Below are positions 48,101-51,375 of a stretch of 62,000 nt of DNA, one piece after another. Numbering within the stretch: position 1 is the stretch's first letter; each line of letters opens with the position of its first letter. The position numbers and the translations under genes were made by a program. Source of the stretch: Phoronis australis (Eukaryota > Phoronida > Phoronidae); NCBI GenBank assembly GCA_002633005.1, contig NMRA01000331.1:1-62000 (forward strand), given 5' to 3'. The notes under the pieces are model-generated. The model worked only from the letters and a program-made list of their open reading frames with translations, had not been told where the DNA came from and made no database searches.

Positions 48101-49678
48101 TTCTCTGGCCTGATTTTTTCGAATATATGTTTTATCTAGTGCACTGCAGACGGAAGCTCAGCGCGGCAGACAAAGTCGCTGAAAGCAGAAGTTTTGACGC
48201 CGGCGGCGTTCTTAAACTTTGCAAACAAGTGAAGAAAATAAAGTGACAAAAAGGTTCAAGTATTATATTTTGAAGTGAGTTCATGACCCAAGACAATAAC
48301 TCGTTACCTGTATTGTAATTCAGATTGCTAAACCACCGTCTCGGAGTCCCGGCGTCGTTGCACTCATTGTGATCATCGATCTTTTTCTAAAAGTCGGGGA
48401 ATCGCGCGTTTCCTTAGCACTAGGCGCTAAATCTTCAATTCTTTAAAAGTCGGGGATGGGCGCTTAACCGAGAGATGGGCGCTTAACTGGAAATCTTCAA
48501 AAATCGCAGGGGGGCGCTTAACCGAGCAGTGGGCGGTTAAATCGAAAATCCACTTATAGTTGGGGATGGGCGGTTAACTGAGCATGGGCGTTAACCCGAA
48601 CGATTACGGTAATTATCCTTCTCAGATGTTATCAAGTCTAAGGAACAAAGCCATTCAATGTGACATAAACAGGACACCCACACAAACGTACGGTACTTAT
48701 GGCGTAAAATGTCAATATTATACACTTTTGCATGGTAAAGCTACTCAGCAGTGCTAAAACATCACATTAATTTTGTTTATTCTACACTGACGTAGAACTG
48801 GATATTCAAAAACAAAATTTGATATTTCAACTTTTACTGGCTACCGTCATACTATTATGTTTACTGGTACTGTGTTGTTATCTTTTCATTGTAACTATAT
48901 GCAAATACGCACGTCGGTTGAAATAAATGTCTCATGGCGGGACCAAATGATGCTGTCAATTTGACTAACCATTTCCCACTGCTGACGAAAACGTTTTCTG
49001 ACCTTACGCGCCGCTTATGAATTACTGGCTCACGAACGTTGAAAAATCAAAAATGCACAGTCCAGCTGCCGTCTCACTATGGTGAATTTGGCGCGTGCAT
49101 GAAAATATTCTTCGGTATTTTGAGTGTATGAACAATTTTTCTAAAATTCATCAGTCGATTCTCATTCTTTTCACAATTTTGTTATCATACTGAGAACTAC
49201 CTAAGTATGACAGAGCTGAAAGAAAATATGATAAACGGTGGATTTGCAAAACCAGCAGTGAATTTACAACATGACAATGTGTTTCATGAAACAAAAAACA
49301 ACGCTTCTCTCTCAGTTCACATTGAATACGAAAATGTAATAATAGGACCAATAAAACGCACGACTCTATCGCAGCAAACTTGTTCTCAGAACGTCCGCTC
49401 AAGTCTGAACATCTCAGCTGGGCATAAAAAGAACTTGAATACAACGCGTTCCACTCAAGCTTTGTCAGATTGTACAACACCGGTTCCCACTTTTTCCCGT
49501 TTTCGATGTCATGCTGAGAGCTCCATTGACCTATAAGAGTGCACTACAAGTGACCAATGAACTCACCTGCTAAATAAATCAATATTGAAAAAGACGTATT
49601 CTCCATTAGTGAAATTGAGCTCTAGAGCCTTCAGCATAATCTCGCGCACAGAGTCGGGGGAAGCACACAGAACCACGA
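5857..49678 (-). CDS. NPR1-like: Partial receptor guanylyl cyclase gene, natriuretic peptide receptor type (13 exons in window)
   Basis: Thirteen GT/AG-bounded exons on the minus strand give one open frame of 1560 nt (about 520 residues) with all twelve junction phases compatible. The order is ligand-binding domain, C-terminal half; juxtamembrane Cys pair; one transmembrane helix; kinase-homology domain. This is the order of membrane guanylyl cyclases of the NPR-A/NPR-B type, which bind a peptide outside the cell and make cGMP inside. The kinase-homology domain rules out a short-tailed NPR-C clearance receptor. HGNLKSSN replaces the catalytic HRD loop, so this part is a pseudokinase, as usual in the family. 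Introns run from 186 bp to 18.0 kb. The start, the N-terminal ectodomain and the catalytic cyclase domain are not seen in the window. The family call is firm; the orthologue within the family is not resolved. Confidence 0.93.
6760..6900 (+). repeat. tRNA-like element with Pol III A and B boxes
   Basis: An A-box-like tggtgtagtgg is followed about 45 nt later by a perfect B box, ggttcgaatcc. The 5' and 3' arms do not make a sound acceptor stem, so this is a tRNA-derived repeat and not a tRNA gene. After the B box the sequence ccgccaaaatgttatctcac, a short palindrome, and acggttgta recur in the same order as in the palindrome at 57367-57536, so the two are related. Confidence 0.6.
7400..7920 (-). 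pseudogene. Penelope-like retroelement fragment with GIY-YIG nuclease
   Basis: On the minus strand the frame at 7646-7461 reads [15 protein letters not shown] and [12 protein letters not shown]. This matches the C-terminal GIY-YIG endonuclease of Penelope-like retroelements, in which NVVY and FYIG hold the two conserved strands and the Arg after them is catalytic. A 164-bp segment is tandemly repeated (unit starts at 7579 and 7743), so the region just before the nuclease is present twice. Stops and the lack of any reverse transcriptase show a dead fragment. It lies in the intron between exons l and m. Confidence 0.65.
8255..8395 (+). pseudogene. Ty3/Gypsy integrase zinc-finger fragment
   Basis: The plus strand encodes [20 protein letters not shown] followed by [10 protein letters not shown] and SCR, then a stop. 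This is the H2C2 zinc-binding N-terminus of a Ty3/Gypsy integrase (GHxGxxKTxxxIxxxFYWPGM, then CxxC). It lies upstream of the reverse-transcriptase/RNase H piece at 8430, whereas an intact pol has integrase last. Confidence 0.6.
8430..9113 (+). pseudogene. Ty3/Gypsy reverse transcriptase C-terminus and RNase H, decayed
   Basis: From 8472 the frame gives [20 protein letters not shown] and then VPLAD, the LLGLxxYYRxF block after the Gypsy reverse transcriptase. Past a frame break, [13 protein letters not shown] and CLAIV (near 8810-8890) are the RNase H strand with ASRKL. Near 8997-9098, [20 protein letters not shown] precedes [10 protein letters not shown], the RW..L..Y....GK.N..AD.LSR tail. 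At least two frame changes break it. A CA/GT microsatellite follows. Confidence 0.65.
9136..9208 (+). repeat. GT dinucleotide microsatellite
   Basis: About 70 bp of gt with some gc interruptions (gtgcgtgtgc). Translation of the minus strand gives a His-Thr and His-Ala repeat that is not a protein. Confidence 0.9.
9783..9907 (-). repeat. tRNA-derived SINE, copy 1
   Basis: On the minus strand it starts aggaggcagtgtggcctggt, has an A-box-like tggcctggttg and a B box ggttcaagtcc, then a shared 3' body ending in ctcagctcggttttaa. The copy at 55316-55451 has the same parts in the same order. The long variable region between the boxes recalls a Leu- or Ser-type tRNA source. Confidence 0.7.
10524..10692 (-). 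CDS. Receptor guanylyl cyclase exon l: pseudo-catalytic loop and DFG
   Basis: A 169-nt exon between attttAG and TACAGAA|GTAAGA. It reads [20 protein letters not shown], then [16 protein letters not shown] and [16 protein letters not shown]. In the catalytic loop HGNLKSSN replaces HRDxxxxN, so the catalytic Asp is absent and the domain is a pseudokinase, as in all NPR-type cyclases. DFG is kept. The last base A joins GA of exon m to give Arg. The intron to exon m is 4.5 kb and holds the Penelope and Gypsy debris. Confidence 0.96.
10879..10950 (-). CDS. Receptor guanylyl cyclase exon k: kinase-homology helices D-E
   Basis: A 72-nt exon between ccatttcAG and GTTAGG|GTAAGT. The 24 codons read [20 protein letters not shown] and then DIVR, matching the family [25 protein letters not shown]. 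Phase 0 at both ends. It sits only 186 bp upstream of exon l, whose first residues GMTYLH complete the motif. Confidence 0.94.
11864..11968 (-). CDS. Receptor guanylyl cyclase exon j: kinase-homology hinge region
   Basis: Thirty-five codons between ctttttAG and [32 protein letters not shown] is followed by [15 protein letters not shown]. This is the receptor-cyclase signature (R)DxQNxHLxRFxGACxDPPNxCIxTEYCxxGSLQD, spanning the kinase hinge. Phase 0 on both sides. The next exon supplies the expected Asp, DVLEN. Confidence 0.95.
12448..12525 (-). CDS. Receptor guanylyl cyclase exon i: VAIK strand of the kinase-homology domain
   Basis: Twenty-six codons between aattatAG and [23 protein letters not shown] holds the VAIK Lys that binds ATP phosphates in real kinases and is kept in many receptor cyclases. 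It continues [13 protein letters not shown], equivalent to the ELTRxxLxELKxM helix. Both borders are phase 0, like exons h, j and k, so these exons could be skipped without a frameshift. Too short to be found as an isolated long ORF. Confidence 0.88.
13160..14130 (+). repeat. Tandem array, unit about 112 bp
   Basis: The motif ggctcacaacttgac or close variants recurs near 13184, 13296, 13374, 13485, 13602 and 13711, mostly 109-117 bp apart. Each unit also carries catttcaactaattcaacta, a cacctgcagg block and gataacaat. Degenerate units continue to about 14130. The open frames on both strands (13157-13540 and 13182-13616) arise from the repeat. Confidence 0.8.
15074..15172 (-). CDS. Receptor guanylyl cyclase exon h: start of kinase-homology domain
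   Basis: Exactly 33 codons between ttatgtttcAG and TATTACAAG|GTAGAT. The peptide starts [12 protein letters not shown] and ends [10 protein letters not shown]. The Ser residues continue the SRLSL phosphosite cluster. MFTKTGYYK aligns with the family VFAKTAYYKG, which occupies the place of the kinase glycine loop but lacks its GxGxxG pattern. The residues just after the donor are intronic, so the open frame running past 15074 is not part of the protein. Confidence 0.9.
15676..16745. mobile_element. 1070-bp element with 15-bp terminal inverted repeats and TTAA target duplication
   Basis: The left end AGGAGAATGCCACCC and the inverted right end AGGAGCATGCCACCC match at 14 of 15 positions. TTAA lies directly outside each end (15672-15675 and 16746-16749). 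TTAA duplication is the hallmark of the piggyBac superfamily, though the end sequence is not the usual CCY form. Inside is a 95-codon frame (15830-16117) with no recognised motif and no transposase, so it would be non-autonomous. It sits in the intron between exons g and h. Confidence 0.7.
17035..17155 (-). CDS. Receptor guanylyl cyclase exon g: juxtamembrane segment
   Basis: A 121-nt exon from ttcttgcAG to [36 protein letters not shown] matches the family juxtamembrane pattern (KxExELAxxLWRIRWEDxx) directly after the membrane. It ends [11 protein letters not shown], the GSRLxL motif that starts the Ser/Thr phosphorylation-site cluster of NPR-A and NPR-B. A basic stretch AKCRNKI precedes it. 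Entry completes a split Arg codon; exit is phase 0. Confidence 0.94.
17485..17569 (-). CDS. Receptor guanylyl cyclase exon f: transmembrane helix
   Basis: An 85-nt exon between tataatttcAG and GTCTACAG|GTAACG. It reads [20 protein letters not shown] and then [10 protein letters not shown] run of about 22 hydrophobic residues (from YGIVIIV to FLVY) is flanked by acidic residues outside and Arg inside, giving a type I single-pass topology. The final AG pairs with the first G of exon g to encode Arg. One exon carrying just the membrane helix is consistent with the neighbouring phases. Confidence 0.92.
18170..18311 (-). CDS. Receptor guanylyl cyclase exon e: membrane-proximal ectodomain
   Basis: Acceptor gatgtAG and donor CCCATAG|GTGATTG enclose 142 nt. 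The peptide starts [16 protein letters not shown], includes [11 protein letters not shown], a Pro-rich PPPDTPT turn, and ends [10 protein letters not shown]. The paired cysteines in CGFDxxxC are the membrane-proximal disulphide of NPR-A and NPR-B, which is linked to signal transfer through the membrane. It ends with a single G, completed by the transmembrane exon to Asp. Confidence 0.94.
19035..19750 (+). repeat. Tandem array with atgcaaat-type motifs, unit about 160-185 bp
   Basis: Blocks such as cgccattatgcaaaattct, tgcttataatttccttac, aagcactgca and ttacccatgtttycatggtc recur in order. Unit starts are near 19076, 19238, 19423, 19604 and 19727. Several octamer-like atttgcat or atgcaaat sites occur. 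The later units are more diverged. Confidence 0.75.
20220..20730 (+). repeat. Long dispersed repeat, left inverted copy
   Basis: The run from gggtatgaaaagttaacca through ggccgtgtggcaggttgtgg, cttttgtgatatccacttaa, actgccagacaatttcag and agccagacgattataaa has the same block order as the reverse complement of 26290-26690. Sub-blocks such as tgccagacaattgcagtgg recur within it. Confidence 0.75.
21085..21300 (+). repeat. Direct repeat of about 102 bp, two units
   Basis: gccatcgattgatcattgaa, a ccaggccatgggtaaat-like block, ccttcacgtgtg and gaagatgaatggaat appear at 21091 and again at 21193 with about 80 percent identity by eye. No coding content. Confidence 0.65.
21960..22115 (+). repeat. Pyrimidine-rich minisatellite
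   Basis: Short units built on ccgatgttyctc, ccctgt, gttcccctg and gatgttcactcg give a C/T-rich plus strand. The 62-residue frame here, which looks like a signal peptide, comes from this composition. A G/A-rich counterpart is at 22480-22650. Confidence 0.55.
22480..22650 (-). repeat. Purine-rich minisatellite, inverted counterpart
   Basis: Units such as gggaacatgggga, gggaaacatcggga and ggaacacagggaaac repeat every 15-20 bp. Read on the minus strand they resemble the gttccc and gatgttccc units at 21960-22115. The two tracts lie about 370 bp apart in opposite orientation. Confidence 0.55.
22740..23900 (+). repeat. 142-bp periodic repeat with CTCF-like motifs, array A
   Basis: A ccactaggtggcgc-type core recurs near 22747, 22891, 23036, 23177, 23273, 23410, 23552 and 23696, mostly 137-145 bp apart. 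Between cores lie shared blocks: gtcggatccgtccgaaaa, tctataaaaggaacatat, tgcaaaatttcatgaa and ggttttagagatagagc. The array ends in gacggacgccggacgg and a hairpin around gcgcccacatataaatatg. No protein frame spans it. Confidence 0.8.
24123..25110 (+). pseudogene. Decayed ORF of a multi-copy, mobile-element-associated protein family
   Basis: The intact start (24123-24386, 87 codons) has a Lys-rich N-terminus and then [34 protein letters not shown]. Past frame breaks, fragments read [45 protein letters not shown] and [11 protein letters not shown]. From memory these resemble a large family of uncharacterised invertebrate proteins with a (Y)HKSC motif and a later LNRLGHSISYD motif, found in many copies per genome. 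At least four stops or frame changes break it. It lies between the two inverted long repeats. The family link is from recall only. Confidence 0.4.
25490..26700 (-). repeat. Long dispersed repeat, right inverted copy with internal tandem units
   Basis: The reverse complement of 26690-26290 follows the left copy at 20220 block for block. Toward lower coordinates, a unit of roughly 240 bp (ttgatctagctcaatttttaac, then ctagcaggggcacc, tgctgaacatcgtgcaatt, caccactagatttgtctggc) is repeated several times. The two copies face each other about 4.8 kb apart. Confidence 0.75.
26701..27842. other. Intron sequence, nothing recognised
   Basis: Between the right inverted repeat and exon d I see no coding motif, RNA gene or clear repeat. 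The frame at 26746-26976 has no recognisable domain. Confidence 0.5.
27843..27934 (-). CDS. Receptor guanylyl cyclase exon d: ligand-binding domain
   Basis: A 92-nt exon between ctcatacAG and TTTGAG|GTAAGTG. It completes the Gly codon from exon c and runs [20 protein letters not shown], then [10 protein letters not shown], the conserved GxVxIDxNGDRxxDYSLxD strand-turn of periplasmic-binding-like receptor ectodomains. NVS is a possible glycosylation site. It ends in phase 0, so exon e starts on a codon boundary with VVANYHG. The intron to exon e is 9.5 kb and holds the inverted repeats at 20-26.7 kb. Confidence 0.94.
28400..28535 (-). CDS. Receptor guanylyl cyclase exon c: ligand-binding domain
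   Basis: The exon lies between a tttaccAG acceptor and a TTTGAAG|GTATTTAGG donor and holds 45 codons plus one base. [20 protein letters not shown] followed by a Gly-Tyr turn matches the NPR helix that reads VNxFVxGFHDAxLLY in vertebrate relatives. The tail includes [12 protein letters not shown], the invariant WNRTFEG block whose Asn is a glycosylation site. A second site (NDT) precedes it. Entry is phase 0 and exit phase 1; the final G joins GT of exon d to give Gly. The intron to exon d is only 465 bp. Confidence 0.95.
28536..31356. other. Intron between exons c and b, nothing recognised
   Basis: AT-rich to about 30,400, then slightly more GC-rich with the frame 30587-30901 and its opposite 30723-30968. 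The latter includes [15 protein letters not shown], an acidic stretch of the kind found at the N-terminus of some transposases, but nothing more supports that. Confidence 0.4.
31357..31549 (-). CDS. Receptor guanylyl cyclase exon b: ligand-binding domain
   Basis: Acceptor ttgtAG and donor GAGGAAGAG|GTATTT enclose 193 nt, one base plus 64 codons, phase 1-0 and in register with exon a. The peptide begins [13 protein letters not shown] and continues with [20 protein letters not shown], which corresponds to the NPR segment with the conserved PW and the [16 protein letters not shown] block. Two N-glycosylation motifs are visible (NDT, NFS). The C-terminal part is rich in Lys and Glu and ends NFDYGEEE, just before the F-H-D-A helix carried by exon c. 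Confidence 0.92.
31618..32046. mobile_element. Fold-back (MITE-like) element, about 430 bp
   Basis: The left arm starts aaataaggattgttacc and the right arm ends gtaacaatccctattt, its near inverse. The arms pair along their length: atatttgagagcctagct with agctaacatctcaaatat, gggcccatctggtcgggg with cccgacaaagggccc, and gcgctggtaactggcaggta with tacctgccatttaccagcgc. A loop of roughly 45 bp lies near 31815-31860. Both arms carry a ccacctggtgg or caccaggtgg core. No transposase frame; it starts about 70 bp upstream of exon b. Confidence 0.75.
33005..33120 (+). repeat. Short palindromic repeat, copy 2
   Basis: It begins gggcggtgcaccatagaggg, holds ggggggctgtagccccc and repeats the cacttatttc block before ending cagtgctgcgccgccc. 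The two ends (gggcggtgca and tgcgccgccc) are inverted, as in a miniature element. This copy is longer than the one at 4827 because the cacttatttc segment is duplicated. Confidence 0.5.
33670..34140 (+). pseudogene. LINE reverse-transcriptase fragment
   Basis: The plus strand encodes [29 protein letters not shown], then in another frame [26 protein letters not shown], [15 protein letters not shown] and [20 protein letters not shown]. These are the PQGSVLGPLLF, FADD catalytic and KYLGxxIxxDLxW blocks of a CR1/Jockey-type non-LTR reverse transcriptase. Stops and frame changes show it is dead. It stops within a few bases of the LTR start at 34147. Confidence 0.7.
34147..35041 (+). mobile_element. 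Long terminal repeat (895 bp) of a Ty3/Gypsy element
   Basis: It begins TGTCAGAATAAATATTGA and ends AAATCTTTAACA, giving TG...CA borders. The limits are defined by an inverted second copy (39384-43682, split) that shares the sequence end to end. Downstream comes ttcggtggctagtccggga, a plausible primer-binding region not matched to a specific tRNA, and then the gag start at 35171. No 3' LTR in the same orientation was found. Confidence 0.75.
35171..36730 (+). pseudogene. Ty3/Gypsy gag and protease remnant
   Basis: An ATG at 35171 opens [21 protein letters not shown] frame change leads into a Glu/Lys/Ala-rich coiled coil (35280-35500) holding one unread base, n, at 35494. The core (35704-36345) has [21 protein letters not shown]-like [30 protein letters not shown] and [10 protein letters not shown], the SCAN-like capsid region of some Gypsy gag proteins, with one in-frame TAA at 35908. 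A further frame holds [20 protein letters not shown], close to a retropepsin active site but with the DTG altered. Reverse transcriptase and integrase are missing. Confidence 0.7.
36745..36805 (+). repeat. tRNA-like B-box fragment
   Basis: gctggttcgattcccggg contains a perfect B box (ggttcgattcc) in a tRNA T-arm-like context. No matching 5' half was found. It lies just past the last retroelement-like sequence. Confidence 0.4.
36806..39378. other. Intron sequence between the gag remnant and the solo LTR
   Basis: Apart from the unrecognised frame at 38017-38421, nothing was identified. No reverse transcriptase or integrase of the element at 34147 was found here. Confidence 0.5.
38017..38421 (-). 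CDS. Unrecognised 134-codon ORF, possibly chance
   Basis: This open frame starts [16 protein letters not shown] and contains one hydrophobic run ([12 protein letters not shown]) that could span a membrane. I recognise no family, see no neighbour that would explain it, and see no clear splice partner. It lies in the 18-kb intron on the same strand as the receptor gene. It is one of the longest frames in the window, but a chance frame of this size is plausible in 62 kb. Confidence 0.15.
   Translation of the reverse strand: MPERSFSVVEVIGYRGDLPNLLLGYRLEQVGSYGKHRNAVTHVQTVLKNGPCARFLSFLGRQYSEICYKIYKNAVFIAVAVLLLGSTYFDCFENELKILTHIWQLRSSSGVVQEVTKGRHAMVMFIAFLIPNIL
39384..39697 (-). mobile_element. Solo LTR, 3' part (low-coordinate piece)
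   Basis: The reverse complement of this piece matches the LTR at 34147-35041 from about 34740 to its end: gtcgcaatacag, gtagttcgaagattcaccaa, caggactgtcatccaacaag, taatttattatatg-type block and taccttttaaacaaaccca. It ends TTCTGACA, the exact inverse of the LTR start TGTCAGAA. CTGAC lies just outside at 39379-39383. Confidence 0.8.
39698..43139. mobile_element. About 3.4 kb of DNA inserted in the solo LTR
   Basis: The LTR match breaks at ccaatgag (39697-39704) and resumes after ctcattgg (43132-43139), the exact inverse, so the inserted DNA seems to have at least 8-bp inverted ends. No transposase was recognised. The interior holds a ta microsatellite (40438-40453), a CUB-like fragment (about 41350-41450) and AT-rich unrecognised sequence. 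About a dozen LTR bases at the junction are missing. Confidence 0.5.
41344..41447 (+). pseudogene. CUB-domain-like exon fragment
   Basis: The plus strand reads [20 protein letters not shown] followed by [12 protein letters not shown] and then a possible donor AAAG|GTGATT. The SPNFPxx(Y) motif after a short strand is typical of the first part of a CUB domain. No acceptor, first Cys or downstream CUB exon was found nearby. The motif is short and a chance match cannot be excluded. Confidence 0.25.
43140..43682 (-). mobile_element. Solo LTR, 5' part (high-coordinate piece)
   Basis: The reverse complement matches LTR positions from 34147 to about 34720: TGTCAGAATAAATATTGA at the start, ttaagttgcccgaaatttg, tggggtcaaacttgttgaca, ccaatcatatt-type block, atggctctgttgtac complement and gtgttgcgtcaccaaagag. 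CTGAC follows at 43683-43687, the same five bases as beyond the other piece. Confidence 0.8.
43688..45139. other. Intron sequence, nothing recognised
   Basis: One gccacctggtggcac core at 44697-44711 is CTCF-like and palindromic. No gene or mobile-element motif otherwise. Confidence 0.45.
45140..46720 (+). repeat. 142-bp periodic repeat with CTCF-like motifs, array B
   Basis: Same family as array A. Cores include cactaggtggcgcc (45150), cactaggtggcgaa (45291), ccaccagaaggcac (45419), cattaggtggcgc (about 46073) and accaggtggcac (about 46507). The gagcagcggacgccacacgg tail at 45,940 corresponds to the end of array A. Confidence 0.75.
46960..47115. repeat. Long imperfect palindrome
   Basis: The left arm ggaaatttcgtcaaaatccctcgg and the right arm ctcgggattttgacgcaatttcc are inverse, with a 5-bp loop (caacc) near 47033. 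Pairing continues outward: tatgacacgggcaaaacctc with gaggatttgtccgtgtcata. Frames on the two strands (46875-47060 minus, 47005-47187 plus) encode similar peptides starting MEI(A/S)SKS, as expected from the palindrome. Confidence 0.75.
48420..48612 (-). repeat. Dispersed repeat with GGGCGSTTAA motifs, copy 2
   Basis: Six units of gggcgcttaac or gggcggttaa are separated by 20-40 bp spacers such as aaatcttcaaaaatcg. The segment ends gggcgttaacccgaacgatt followed by acggtaat, the reverse complement of the start of the copy at 880. It lies in the 18-kb intron. Confidence 0.6.
49567..49678 (-). CDS. Receptor guanylyl cyclase exon a: ligand-binding domain
   Basis: The exon follows a ctatttttcAG acceptor and ends at AGCAG|GTGAGT. 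It opens with the last two bases of a split codon and ends with AG of the next, which becomes Ser when joined to exon b. The peptide contains [15 protein letters not shown] and then [13 protein letters not shown]. These match the conserved NPR ectodomain stretch in which a Cys-bearing strand is followed by a helix and the (D/E)YVFF strand. NFT is a potential N-glycosylation site. It is the most upstream exon found; a further 200 or so ectodomain residues and the signal peptide should lie at higher coordinates or outside the window. An 18.0-kb intron separates it from exon b. Confidence 0.9.
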
Positions 49679-50254
49679 CTGAAAAATAGAAAGAAAAAAA
49701 TCACATTAAATCCGAACTGATTTTGGAACTGTCCAATCATTCGATTGCCAGCTCAGAGTCGCTGCCACCGCTAGTTTACCGTCAAAAAGCATGTTAATGA
49801 ACATTACATGGTTTGGGATATCCGAGGCAGTAATCTCAAAGCGTAAGTCTACGTAGGCTTTAAAGGTTATATAGGACCGTAGAAAATTTTCAACTTATTC
49901 CCACCATAGTATGTCATCACAATATAATCAACACATGTTTGCCATAAACCCATTCATTCAGGGAAAAAACTCATCAACTTTGATCACGAAGATGCTAAAA
50001 GAACCATGAGAGCCCATATGTCATTGAATTTTACAAATTCGGTTTTCGATAAAATATTTTTTCAACATTGTAATATTCGTAAACTTCTGTTCTCAGAAGT
50101 TTGATACACGGAAACATTTCTCTAATCTCCGATAGTAAATGTGACATTTGCCGAGAACTAGTATTAATTTTAAAACATGAAAAGTCTTAAAAGCTTTCCA
50201 AGAAGAGCAATGTTGGGGCGTTGACATGCGCCCACGGCGGATTGCATACGATAT

Positions 50255-51375
50255 GTTTCAAAGGGCCACTAGGAGGTGTTGTAGTAGCCAAATCAGCCCG
50301 AAAATAAAATGGTACCGGCACACTGTCATCATATACTGCTGAGTAAAATTTCGTTGAAATCTGTTAATCAGTTCTATAGGTGAAATTCAAATGTGCTCTT
50401 CACCTAAATAAAACTTGAAAAGAACCTTCACGAGAATAAAATGGTGCCACCATACGGTCATCATACATAACTATGTAAAGTTTCATTGAAATCAATCAAT
50501 CGCTTCTCTAGACACCATCCAGAAACACTTCCCCCAAACAACAGATGACAAGCTCCTTGTCAAAATCCTATAGTGGACTAATCCTTCATTAAAACGAAAG
50601 GTTCGGCGCATTGATTTCACAGATGTCTGTGGAGTAAAGTTCTGTTTTAGATTTATTTATTTATTTATTTATTAATGTGATATTTACAGTGAGGGTAGCC
50701 CCATCAATTCACACTGCTTTCCATGGGTGCCCTCAGTAAAAGCATACAAACACACTAAGACAAACTAACAGAATTACAAGATGAAAGACAAGATTTAAAA
50801 AATCATTGATAAAATAGAAATTAACATGGAAAGACTGATGAAACAGAATAAATGATCAAAAACAATAAATAAAAGATGCTAAAAGTAAGAAAACATCCAT
50901 CTATCCCAAACAAAACATGAAAACCCCTTGAGAGCAAATTGGCCACTAGGAGGTGCAGCAGTAGTCGATTCGCCTAGAAATTTAATGTTGTCGCCGCATT
51001 GTCATCACGAAGCCGTGTCAACTTATATCGAAATTAATCTCTCAGTTCACTGCAATAATCGAGAAACGCTCTCACACAAAGTGGCCACTAGGAGGCACTA
51101 CAGTGGCCGAATCCGCCTGAAAATTTATCGTGCCAGCGCATTGATGTCACACACGTTTGTGTCAAGTATCATTGAAATCCGTCAATCCGTTCTCTAGATA
51201 TCATCCGAAAACACTCTTCCCCAAAAATACAGAAAATGCCACCCCCCCCCTTGACGGTAGGCGGCGGGGCAGATTGAAAAGTGACACGAACCGTTCTAGT
51301 GGTGCCATACATCCTTATGCCAAATTTTGTCAAAATCCGGCAAGGGGTTCTTGAGATATCGAGTATCTCACAATG
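50255..51375 (+). repeat. 142-bp periodic repeat with CTCF-like motifs, array C
   Basis: Cores gccactaggaggtg (50266), gccactaggaggtgcag (50943) and gccactaggaggcac (51085, 142 bp on) each precede a block like cgaatccgcctgaaaatt, gcattgtcatcac, gtcaagtttcattgaaatc and gttctctagatatcatc. The GGAGG core and this body define a subtype also seen at 61,020-61,770. Between 50,648 and 50,935 the array is interrupted by a ttta-repeat and an A-rich stretch. Confidence 0.75.
50648..50930 (-). repeat. Probable retroelement 3' end with TAAA repeat
   Basis: ttatttatttatttatta on the plus strand (TAAA repeats on the minus strand) follows sequence that on the minus strand runs through ggctaccctcactg. It splits array C. 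A tail of simple repeats suggests a non-LTR or SINE insertion; no coding remnant was seen. Confidence 0.35.

Noticed and set aside
49151-49536. Overlapping 109-codon frames on both strands beside exon a
   Set aside because: Neither has a known motif, and the plus and minus frames are mirror shadows; the real coding sequence is the short exon at 49567-49678.
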